A DNA stretch of 12,606 nt from Granulicatella adiacens (GTDB taxonomy: Bacteria; Bacillota; Bacilli; Lactobacillales; Aerococcaceae). The stretch covers positions 1-12,606 of the forward strand of contig JAGZLX010000048.1 of assembly GCA_018364485.1 (NCBI GenBank), written 5' to 3'. A program made the translations under genes and the position numbers. This document shows, in pieces, positions 8,056-12,606 of this stretch. Below the pieces are notes generated by a model. The model was not told the DNA's origin. It saw nothing but the letters and a program-made list of their open reading frames with translations, and ran no database searches. The stretch's first letter is position 1. Each line of letters opens with the position of its first letter.

Positions 8056-8502
8056 ATGTGTTTGATTTGTGAGCGGATAGAGTTAATTAAGCAAGGCAAA
8101 AATCCGCATTTTGTAAAAGAACTTGAAACGGGTTATGTGGTAATAGGAGACGGGCAGTATTTTAAAGGGTACACATTGTTCCTAGCCAAAGAACACGTAA
8201 CGGAGTTGCATCAGATGGAATATGAAACAAAAATTAAATTTCTTGAAGAAATGAGTATTGTTCAAGAAGCCGTGGCAAAAGCGTTTCAAGCTGAGAAAAT
8301 GAATATCGAATTGCTAGGGAATGGTGATGCACATGTACATTGGCATCTATTTCCAAGAAAAGCAGGGGATATGAAAGGGTATGGACATAATGGAAGAGGC
8401 CCCGTCTGGTGGGTTCCATGGGAAGAAATGTCATCTGAAGAATATCAACCAAAAGAGAATGACCTGCTTCAATTAGTCAATCATTTAAAAGAGTATTTAT
8501 AA
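8056..8502 (+). CDS. HIT-family nucleotide hydrolase/transferase
   Basis: Histidine-triad protein of 148 residues. The catalytic triad motif H93-V-H95-W-H97-L-F is intact, so hydrolysis of a nucleotide phosphoramidate or a dinucleoside polyphosphate is the expected activity. C2 and C5 (CLIC) near the N-terminus recall the N-terminal cysteine pair found in many HIT proteins. A Trp-rich stretch (VWWVPWEE) follows at about 116-123. The ribosome site TAGGAG (8042-8047) overlaps the stop codon of the acetyltransferase gene, which supports co-expression. A terminator follows at once. The exact substrate is not evident. It is not the classical short HinT (about 115 residues). Confidence 0.9.
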   Translation: MCLICERIELIKQGKNPHFVKELETGYVVIGDGQYFKGYTLFLAKEHVTELHQMEYETKIKFLEEMSIVQEAVAKAFQAEKMNIELLGNGDAHVHWHLFPRKAGDMKGYGHNGRGPVWWVPWEEMSSEEYQPKENDLLQLVNHLKEYL

Positions 8503-8512
8503 ATAGTACAAG

Positions 8513-8542
8513 AAGACATCTACAAAAGTAGGTGTCTTTTTT
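8513..8542 (+). terminator. intrinsic terminator after the HIT gene
   Basis: AAGACATCTAC (8513-8523) pairs with GTAGGTGTCTT (8528-8538) across an AAAA loop, with a single T-G wobble, and is followed by T residues to 8542. It separates the acetyltransferase-HIT unit from the reductase operon. Confidence 0.9.
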
Positions 8543-8556
8543 GTGAGCAGATAATT

Positions 8557-8584
8557 TTGTGATTATGAATTCGTGAGATATACT
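8557..8584 (+). promoter_or_regulatory. promoter of the rclA-hypR-like operon
   Basis: The -35 box TTGTGA (8557-8562) and -10 box TATACT (8579-8584) are separated by 16 bases. Transcription would begin near 8590, inside the dyad operator at 8586-8612. Confidence 0.72.
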
Positions 8585-8585
8585 C

Positions 8586-8612
8586 TAAGTGTAATTAAAA
8601 ATATTACAATTA
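8586..8612. promoter_or_regulatory. dyad operator over the rclA start site
   Basis: Left arm TAAGTGTAATTA (8586-8597) and right arm ATATTACAATTA (8601-8612) are inverted copies matching at 9 of 12 positions, separated by AAA. The core is TGTAAT-N7-ATTACA (8590-8608). It lies directly downstream of the -10 box, a classical repressor position. From memory, Staphylococcus aureus HypR binds a 12-3-12 inverted repeat, the same geometry. That the Rrf2 protein encoded in this operon binds here is inferred. Confidence 0.65.
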
Positions 8613-8625
8613 GAAAGGTGATTTT

Positions 8626-9993
8626 ATGACAACAACAGTAAAAAATATCATTATTGGTTTCGGTAAAGCCGGAAAAACATTAGCAGGATACTTAGGAAGT
8701 ATTGGAGAAGACACGATTTTAATCGAAAAATCAAAAGAAATGTACGGTGGAACATGTATTAATGTCGGCTGTATTCCTTCTAAAAAATTAGCGACAAAAG
8801 CACTTCGCAAGCAATATTCAAACGAAGATGCTAGCAGCTACTATACAAAGAGCGTTCAAGAAAAGAAAGCATTGATTGCGGCTTTAAACACAGCAAACTA
8901 CAACAAAGTAGATTCTGTTGAAAAAACACAAATTATCGATGGAACTGCACGTTTTGTAGATGACCATACAGTAGCTGTAGATACTGCAGAAGGAGAAAAA
9001 CTCTTCAAAGCAGATCGTATTTTCATTAATACTGGAGCAACTCCATTCGTACCACCAGTAGAAGGGCTAACAATCGGTGGTGCAATTCACACAAGCGAAA
9101 CAATCATGAACTTAGAAGAATATCCAGAAAGCCTTGTTATTATCGGTAGTGGATTTATCGGATTAGAGTTCGCTGCAACTTACGCACAATTCGGTACAAA
9201 AGTAACGGTTATCGATGTGACTGAAGCATTCCTTCCTCGTGAAGACGAAGATGTAGCACAAGCTGTGAAAGAACAATTAGAAGCTTTAGGCGTTACTTTC
9301 AACTTAGGCGTTCAATTAAAAGCAGTTCACCAAGAAGGCGGTAAAGCAGTAGTGGAAGCAACGACAGGAGAAGGTGTACCAGTTGCCTTTACAACAGATG
9401 CTGTCTTAGTTGCGACAGGTCGTCGTGCAAACGTACAAGGACTTGATTTAGACAAAGCAGGCGTTGAATTAACAGAACGTGGCGCTATTAAAGTCAATGA
9501 ATTCTTACAAACAAACGTGCCTCATATTTTCGCAATGGGCGATGTAAACGGCGGACCACAATTTACATTCGTATCATTAGATGATTTCCGTATCGTGAAA
9601 CGTTTCTTAGCAGGGGATACAACATACTCAACGAAACAACGTGCGAAATTCCCAACAGCAACCTTCATTAACCCACCTTTAGCAAGCGTTGGTTTAAATG
9701 AAAAACAAGCCAAAGAAGCAGGTATCGAAGTCAAAGTTGCGAAACTTCCAGCGATGGCGATTCCAAAAGCAAAAATCTTAGGAAACCAAGTAGGATTCTA
9801 CAAAGTATTAGTGGACGCTTCAACAAACCAAATCGTTGGTGCGACATTATTTGCTGAAGAAGCACATGAAGTGATTAACATTATCGCAACTGCAATGAAC
9901 GCGAACTTACCTTACACAGTTCTTCGTGACCAAATCTATACTCACCCAACAATGGCAGAAGCTTTAAACGACGTATTCGGCTTAATTAAGTAG
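8626..9993 (+). CDS. rclA: RclA/MerA/Har-type flavin disulfide reductase
   Basis: FAD- and NAD(P)H-dependent class I disulfide reductase of 455 residues in the cytoplasm. Relatives are Escherichia coli RclA, S. aureus MerA and Streptococcus pneumoniae Har, which protect against reactive chlorine species and reduce hypothiocyanous acid. FAD-binding G11-F-G13-K-A-G16 is followed by the redox pair C44-I-N-V-G-C49 in MYGGTCINVGCIP. The NAD(P)H-binding G174-S-G-F-I-G179 and the second FAD motif A303-M-G-D306 follow. The interface has H440-P441 and E445 (THPTMAE). The MGDVNGG-QFT-VSLDD segment (304-320) matches RclA as I remember it and argues against dihydrolipoamide dehydrogenase, glutathione reductase or mercuric reductase. 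It lacks the extra cysteines of true MerA. GAAAGG at 8613-8618 sets the start. It sits in an operon with an Rrf2 regulator behind a dyad operator, so induction by thiol oxidants is likely. Confidence 0.9.
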   Translation: MTTTVKNIIIGFGKAGKTLAGYLGSIGEDTILIEKSKEMYGGTCINVGCIPSKKLATKALRKQYSNEDASSYYTKSVQEKKALIAALNTANYNKVDSVEKTQIIDGTARFVDDHTVAVDTAEGEKLFKADRIFINTGATPFVPPVEGLTIGGAIHTSETIMNLEEYPESLVIIGSGFIGLEFAATYAQFGTKVTVIDVTEAFLPREDEDVAQAVKEQLEALGVTFNLGVQLKAVHQEGGKAVVEATTGEGVPVAFTTDAVLVATGRRANVQGLDLDKAGVELTERGAIKVNEFLQTNVPHIFAMGDVNGGPQFTFVSLDDFRIVKRFLAGDTTYSTKQRAKFPTATFINPPLASVGLNEKQAKEAGIEVKVAKLPAMAIPKAKILGNQVGFYKVLVDASTNQIVGATLFAEEAHEVINIIATAMNANLPYTVLRDQIYTHPTMAEALNDVFGLIK

Positions 9994-10001
9994 GGATTAT
10001 T

Positions 10002-10424
10002 ATGGGAAATGACTTTATCGTAATGATTCACTGCCTAACTTATCTGGCAATTCATCACGAAAATCGTTATTCAAGCAAAGACCTCGCATTTAACGCTTGT
10101 AGCAACCCGGCGATTGTTCGAAAATTGATGAGCCAAGCGGTGAAGAAAGGCTGGGTATCAACCACTGCGGGGAAACAAGGTGGCTATCAATGGCAAGGCG
10201 ATCCAAAAAAAGTGAAACTCGGAGAAATTTTCTTATTAGTATCTGAGGATGAACGCTTGGAAAAAGCCTTCAAAGAAGCTGCTGACCCAACCTGCCTTGT
10301 GAGCACCCGAATGGGAATCGTTATGGGCAAATTGCAAGAAGAACAAATCCAACAACAAATTAATTTCTATAACAAACGCACCATCCAAGACATGATTGAT
10401 GGTGTTCAAACGGAATGTCACTAG
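10002..10424 (+). CDS. hypR: Rrf2-family redox regulator, HypR-like
   Basis: Winged-helix transcriptional repressor of 140 residues. The N-terminal helix-turn-helix region (about 22-50) includes SSKDLA------NPAIVRKLM, and the wing has the typical G57-K-Q-G-G-Y62. Cysteines are at 11, 33, 98 and 139. The set lacks the three closely spaced cysteines that hold Fe-S clusters in IscR or NsrR, so it looks like a thiol-switch member. S. aureus HypR senses hypochlorite by a Cys33-Cys99' disulfide between subunits, and C33 and C98 here fall at matching places. Eight bases separate it from the rclA stop; the ribosome site is weak (AGGG at 9992-9995), so it may be translated partly by coupling. Likely autoregulates its operon through 8586-8612. 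In S. aureus the order is reversed (hypR then merA). The HypR assignment rests on context and cysteines, not on a search. Confidence 0.8.
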   Translation: MGNDFIVMIHCLTYLAIHHENRYSSKDLAFNACSNPAIVRKLMSQAVKKGWVSTTAGKQGGYQWQGDPKKVKLGEIFLLVSEDERLEKAFKEAADPTCLVSTRMGIVMGKLQEEQIQQQINFYNKRTIQDMIDGVQTECH

Positions 10425-10425
10425 T

Positions 10426-10453
10426 AAAGACCGAGCAGCCGCTCGGTCTTTTT
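10426..10453 (+). terminator. intrinsic terminator of the rclA-hypR operon
   Basis: A perfect 11-bp GC-rich stem, AAAGACCGAGC (10426-10436) with GCTCGGTCTTT (10441-10451), has a four-base AGCC loop and is followed by a T-run to 10453. It starts two bases after the stop codon. Confidence 0.95.
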
Positions 10454-10460
10454 ATGTGCT

Positions 10461-10484
10461 CATTATAATGTATACATTATAATG
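10461..10484. repeat. 24-bp perfect palindrome
   Basis: The 10-bp palindrome CATTATAATG occurs twice, at 10461-10470 and 10475-10484, separated by TATA, so the whole 24 bases are also a perfect palindrome centred on GTATAC. It lies between the operon terminator and the XRE promoter and has no T-tract beyond the following T-rich stretch. It may be an operator; each half includes TATAAT, so it could also hold promoter -10 boxes on either strand. Confidence 0.8.
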
Positions 10485-10507
10485 ATTTTTTTTATTTTTA
10501 AAGCATA

Positions 10508-10550
10508 ATAACTTAAAAGTATTTAAAAATGATAACTTTTAAGTTATAAT
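10508..10550 (+). promoter_or_regulatory. XRE gene promoter embedded in a 13-bp inverted repeat
   Basis: ATAACTTAAAAGT (10508-10520) and its exact reverse complement ACTTTTAAGTTAT (10535-10547) flank a 14-base spacer. The -35 box TTTAAA (10522-10527) lies between the arms and the -10 box TATAAT (10545-10550), 17 bases away, overlaps the right arm. A dimer bound to both arms would block the promoter, a usual arrangement for self-regulating antitoxin-like repressors. Confidence 0.72.
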
Positions 10551-10587
10551 AATAGTGCGATAATTTTAAGAGAGTGGGAGTGAGAAG

Positions 10588-10884
10588 ATGAGTGAAACAG
10601 CAATTGGAAGTAACTGGACAGATGTTAGAAATGATTTATTTACCCAAGAAGAAATCGCAGCTACTGATTTAAGAGTTGCTATTATTAGTGAATTAATTCG
10701 TGCCAGAAAAGAACTAGGAATTAGTCAAAAACAATTAGAAGAGTTAAGTGGGGTGAAGCAACCCGTGATTGCTCGAATCGAAACGGGGAAGAGTACTCCG
10801 CAACTAGATACATTATTAAAGATTCTAGGATGCTTAGGAAAAACACTAGCCATCGTGCCATTATCGAAATCTGAAGTGAAGTAG
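10588..10884 (+). CDS. XRE/HigA-like helix-turn-helix regulator, no toxin partner seen
   Basis: DNA-binding protein of 98 residues. An N-terminal extension (1-28) precedes a Cro/CI-type helix-turn-helix at about 30-88: I45-S-Q-K-Q-L-E-E-L-S-G as helices 2 and start of the turn, then VKQPVIARIETGK as recognition helix, and P71-Q-L-D-T-L as helix 4. Length and layout resemble HigA/RelB-type antitoxins that follow a RelE/ParE-like toxin gene. Here the 130 bases upstream and the region downstream contain no such toxin, so it is a solitary regulator or an orphan antitoxin. GGGAG at 10576-10580 is the ribosome site. The 13-bp inverted repeat at its promoter suggests autoregulation. Its small monocistronic unit is closed by a 32-bp palindrome. 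Confidence 0.82.
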   Translation: MSETAIGSNWTDVRNDLFTQEEIAATDLRVAIISELIRARKELGISQKQLEELSGVKQPVIARIETGKSTPQLDTLLKILGCLGKTLAIVPLSKSEVK

Positions 10885-10893
10885 AATGTAGAT

Positions 10894-10929
10894 ACTTAAA
10901 ATTATCATATATGATAATTTTAAGTTTTT
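10894..10929 (+). terminator. 32-bp perfect palindrome acting as XRE terminator
   Basis: ACTTAAAATTATCATA (10894-10909) is followed without spacer by its exact reverse complement (10910-10925), then T residues to 10929 and another TTTT after one G. The stem is nearly all A/T. It shares GATAATTTTAAG (10913-10924) with the XRE leader (10559-10570), so it may also be a binding site. Confidence 0.72.
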
Positions 10930-11078
10930 GTTTTCCTCGGTTTGTAGGTGGTTTTCTTGTCGAAGAACCTTGAAGTGTTTGAGCAGCCACACACCAAAAA
11001 CTTTACAAAGCTGATTAAAATAGTTGTACATTCCAAATGTGCAGGATTTTTGGAAACATAAATACAAGGTAGAAGAAA
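10930..11078. other. gene-free stretch, possible decayed sequence
   Basis: No gene is recognised. A plus-strand frame with a GTG at 10948 runs 37 codons to a TAA at 11059-11061 and its translation looks protein-like (it contains KNLEVFEQPHTKNFTKL), but it has no ribosome site and no match that I know. Minus-strand frames across the same stretch are also open. Near the end, ACATT-CCA-AATGT forms a small hairpin at about 11028-11040. It may be the remnant of an inserted element lying next to the inverted-repeat unit that follows. Confidence 0.35.
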
Positions 11079-11161
11079 CAATGCTCTATCAAAAAGCTAA
11101 GAAGATAGACGAGTCTTTTTGTTTATTGAAAGAATAGTGGGAATAGCATTGAATGTGAATT

Positions 11162-11195
11162 AGCTGGAGTTAGGAATTGATTCCTTACTCCAGCT
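11162..11195. repeat. internal hairpin 1 of the element
   Basis: AGCTGGAGTTAGGAAT (11162-11177) pairs with ATTCCTTACTCCAGCT (11180-11195), 16 bp with one mismatch and only two bases (TG) between the arms. It is the most stable internal structure of the element. Confidence 0.8.
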
Positions 11196-11209
11196 TTGAA
11201 GCTTCAAAG
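11194..11209. repeat. internal palindrome 2 of the element
   Basis: CTTTGAAGCTTCAAAG is a perfect 16-bp palindrome centred on AAGCTT. It shares two bases with the preceding hairpin and one with the next. Confidence 0.8.
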
Positions 11210-11231
11210 GTGCAAGACCTAGGCTTGCGCC
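11209..11231. repeat. internal hairpin 3 of the element
   Basis: GGTGCAAG (11209-11216) pairs with CTTGCGCC (11224-11231), 8 bp with one wobble pair. The seven-base loop ACCTAGG contains the palindrome CCTAGG. Confidence 0.72.
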
Positions 11232-11331
11232 GTTGCCCCACTATGACTCTTTCAATAAAAAACAAAAAGACGTAAGTCTATCTTTTCTAATTTAATAGAG
11301 CATTTAATTCTTTTTCACGTATTTATGTCAC

Positions 11332-11365
11332 AAAAAAGCTCCCAGCACCAATTGGTACCAGGAGC
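11332..11365 (-). terminator. intrinsic terminator of the amino-acid ABC operon
   Basis: Read on the minus strand, GCTCCTGGTACC pairs with GGTGCTGGGAGC across an AATT loop (plus coordinates 11338-11365), 12 bp with three wobble pairs, followed by TTTTTT (11337-11332). It lies shortly after the stop codon of the ATPase gene. Confidence 0.85.
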
Positions 11366-11375
11366 AGTGTTGATT

Positions 11376-12107
11376 TTAATGTAAGACTTTGTTTAAGAAG
11401 TTTTGAGTACGTTCGTTTTGTGGGTTACCAAACACTTCCTCAGGAGTTCCTTCTTCGATGATATAACCACCATCCATGAAGATAACGCGATCGCTAACCT
11501 CACGCGCAAATCCCATCTCATGTGTTACCACAACCATCGTCATTCCTTCTTTAGCTAGGTTTTGCATTACTTCTAATACATCCCCAACCATCTCAGGGTC
11601 GAGTGCTGAAGTTGGTTCATCGAATAATAACATCTTCGGTTTCATTGCAAGCGCTCGGGCAATGGCCACACGTTGCTTTTGACCACCTGAAAGAGATTTA
11701 GGAGAGACATCCGCTTTGTCTGCAAGACCAACCATGCCTAGAAGTTCCATCGCATGTTCAGTTGCAGCTTCTTTTGTCTCACGACCTAATTCTACAGGAG
11801 CTAAAATGATATTTTCTAGAACGCTTAGGTGAGGGAAGAGGTTGAAGTGTTGGAACACCATTCCGATTTCCTCACGAACTTTATTTAAGTTTGTTTTTTT
11901 GTCTGTTAAATCATAGCCATCAATGATGATATGACCGCTATTGATTTTTTCAAGACGGTTTAAGCAACGAAGGAAAGTGGATTTACCAGAACCTGAAGGC
12001 CCGATAATACAAACTACTTCGCCTTCCTCAATAGAAAGGTCGATGGATTTTAATACTTCTAAGTCGCCATATTTCTTTTGTAGTTTTTGAACTTCGATAA
12101 TAGCCAT
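11376..12107 (-). CDS. glnQ: polar amino-acid ABC transporter ATP-binding protein (GlnQ type)
   Basis: ATPase subunit that powers amino-acid import from the cytoplasmic face, 243 residues, a normal length. Walker A is G36-P-S-G-S-G-K-S-T44, the Q-loop glutamine is Q86 in FQHFNLFPH, the signature is LSGGQ (139-143), Walker B with catalytic glutamate is LLFDE164, the D-loop is SALD, and the switch histidine is H196 in VTHEMGFA. The FQHFNLFPHLSVLENI phrase marks the GlnQ/HisP/ArtP group (PAAT family). Substrate (glutamine, cystine, arginine or other) cannot be decided. The ATG overlaps the permease stop by one base (TAATG). AGAAAGGA about 10 bases upstream supports this start; the frame remains open 28 codons further up, but that lies inside the permease gene in another frame. 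Confidence 0.95.
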   Translation of the reverse strand: MAIIEVQKLQKKYGDLEVLKSIDLSIEEGEVVCIIGPSGSGKSTFLRCLNRLEKINSGHIIIDGYDLTDKKTNLNKVREEIGMVFQHFNLFPHLSVLENIILAPVELGRETKEAATEHAMELLGMVGLADKADVSPKSLSGGQKQRVAIARALAMKPKMLLFDEPTSALDPEMVGDVLEVMQNLAKEGMTMVVVTHEMGFAREVSDRVIFMDGGYIIEEGTPEEVFGNPQNERTQNFLNKVLH

Positions 12108-12606
12108 TATTTTAAATTCCTTTCTAAGTGAGCTGATAGTTTCGTTAATAGAACGATCACGATTAAGTACATCACACCAACGATTAACCACATTTGACTT
12201 GATTGTAAGTTACGAGCGATGATGACTTTACCTGTTTGTGTTAATTCGGCAATACCGATAATTGAAAGAATAGAAGTATCTTTCAATGTGATGACAAATT
12301 GGTTAATGAATGAAGGAACCATAATGCGAATCGCTTGCGGTAAGATGACTTTACGCATGCTCTTTGAATATGGAAGGCCTAAACTCATGCAGGCTTCGTA
12401 TTGACCTTTATCAACGGCTTGGATACCACCACGAATAATCTCAGCGATATAAGCAGAAGCGTTCAAGCTGAGGGTGATGACACCTGCTACGAATGGTTGC
12501 ATCGTAATTTCAAATGCTTGTGGAATTCCAAAGTAAATGAAGAATGTTAAAACGATTAGTGGAACACCACGGATAATGTCAATGTAAAATCCTGCGATAG
12601 CCTGAA
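12107..12606 (-). CDS. amino-acid ABC transporter permease, partial (5' end outside window)
   Basis: Membrane subunit of the same importer (HisM/GlnP type, BPD_transp_1 fold). Only the C-terminal 165 or so residues are in the window; the frame runs off the right edge. The first visible residues read YIDIIRGVPLIVLTFFIYFG, the typical motif of this permease group. After it come membrane segments, the cytoplasmic EAA loop (EACMSLGLPYSKSMRKVILPQA, split here between LGLP and YSKS by convention), a KDTSILSIIGIAEL segment and a final membrane helix (MWLIVGVMYLIVIVLL). A methionine at 12502 is internal, not the start. It is coupled to the ATPase gene by a one-base overlap. A substrate-binding protein, perhaps fused to this permease, should lie beyond the window. 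Confidence 0.93.
   Translation of the reverse strand, partial: QAIAGFYIDIIRGVPLIVLTFFIYFGIPQAFEITMQPFVAGVITLSLNASAYIAEIIRGGIQAVDKGQYEACMSLGLPYSKSMRKVILPQAIRIMVPSFINQFVITLKDTSILSIIGIAELTQTGKVIIARNLQSSQMWLIVGVMYLIVIVLLTKLSAHLERNLK

Larger units (their letters stand above)
11079..11304. repeat. about 226-bp imperfect inverted-repeat element (MITE-like or structured RNA)
   Basis: The left arm (11079-11140) and right arm (11236-11304) are inverted copies over about 60-68 bases with small insertions. Shared blocks, in order from the outside, are AATGCTCTAT, AGATAGAC, GTCTTTTTG, TTTATTGAAAGA and ATAGTGGG. The centre of about 95 bases contains three consecutive hairpins. There is no open frame of useful size. 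It lies between convergent, separately terminated units, a common landing place for miniature inverted-repeat elements. I see no clear target-site duplication: the flanks are AGAAGAAAC on the left and TAATTCTTT on the right. Family unknown to me. Confidence 0.7.

Noticed and set aside
8626..9993. Dihydrolipoamide dehydrogenase, glutathione reductase or mercuric reductase
   Set aside because: No 2-oxoacid dehydrogenase genes nearby, no extra metal-binding cysteines at either end, and the MYGGTCINVGCIP and QFTFVSLDD segments follow RclA.
10721..11067. Two overlapping minus-strand frames covering the XRE gene end and the following gap
   Set aside because: They run through the palindromic terminator, have low-complexity ends and no ribosome site; they are better explained as chance open frames.
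11079..11304. T-box, riboswitch or tRNA-like leader
   Set aside because: It does not precede a gene in a suitable direction, lacks the T-box GGTGG/ACCGCG signature, and shows no cloverleaf; the long inverted arms fit a repeat element better.
12108..12191. 28-residue N-terminal extension of the ABC ATPase
   Set aside because: It overlaps the permease gene in another frame; the family start MAIIEV at 12107 has its own ribosome site.
1..12606. CRISPR array, rRNA, tRNA, prophage genes or intact insertion sequence
   Set aside because: No regularly spaced direct repeats, no cloverleaf or rRNA sequence, no phage structural or integrase gene and no intact transposase were seen on either strand.

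Overview
The window reads as chromosomal core sequence from a low-GC Gram-positive bacterium (Bacillota), most likely of the order Lactobacillales. The reasons are AGGAGG-type ribosome binding sites, TATAAT-type promoters, short hairpin-plus-T terminators, and a gene order (class A PBP, YheA, YhaO, YhaN, YhaM) typical of Bacillus and lactic acid bacteria. Carnobacteriaceae or a related oral or mucosal family would fit, but genus cannot be fixed from sequence reading alone.

Layout. 1-164: promoter region. 165-2327 (+): class A penicillin-binding protein. 2406-2750 (+): YheA/YlbF-family protein with its own extended -10 promoter, closed by a strong terminator. 2861-7431 (+): three-gene operon yhaO-yhaN-yhaM (SbcD-like nuclease, Rad50/SbcC-like membrane ATPase, 3'-5' exoribonuclease), with start/stop overlap or only 3 nt between genes. 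7496-8502 (+): GNAT acetyltransferase and HIT-family hydrolase, then a terminator. 8557-10453 (+): compact stress operon with promoter, a dyad operator over the start site, an RclA/MerA/Har-type flavin disulfide reductase and an Rrf2 regulator resembling HypR, then a perfect terminator. 10588-10884 (+): solitary HigA-like XRE regulator surrounded by palindromes. 10930-11331: gene-free interval holding a roughly 226-bp imperfect inverted-repeat element with nested hairpins. 11332-12606 (-): terminator, GlnQ-type ABC ATPase and the C-terminal part of its permease, running off the window end.

How the genes work together. The PBP builds cell wall. YhaO/YhaN are likely a nuclease-ATPase pair working on DNA ends, and YhaM trims single-stranded RNA (and DNA). 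RclA with the Rrf2 regulator forms a self-regulating defence against reactive chlorine or hypothiocyanous acid. The minus-strand pair imports a polar amino acid.

Least explained parts: the 11079-11304 inverted-repeat element, the palindromes around the solitary XRE gene, the terminator placed ahead of yhaO without a visible new promoter, and the 12-3-12 operator of the reductase operon. I found no complete, obviously new multigene system.
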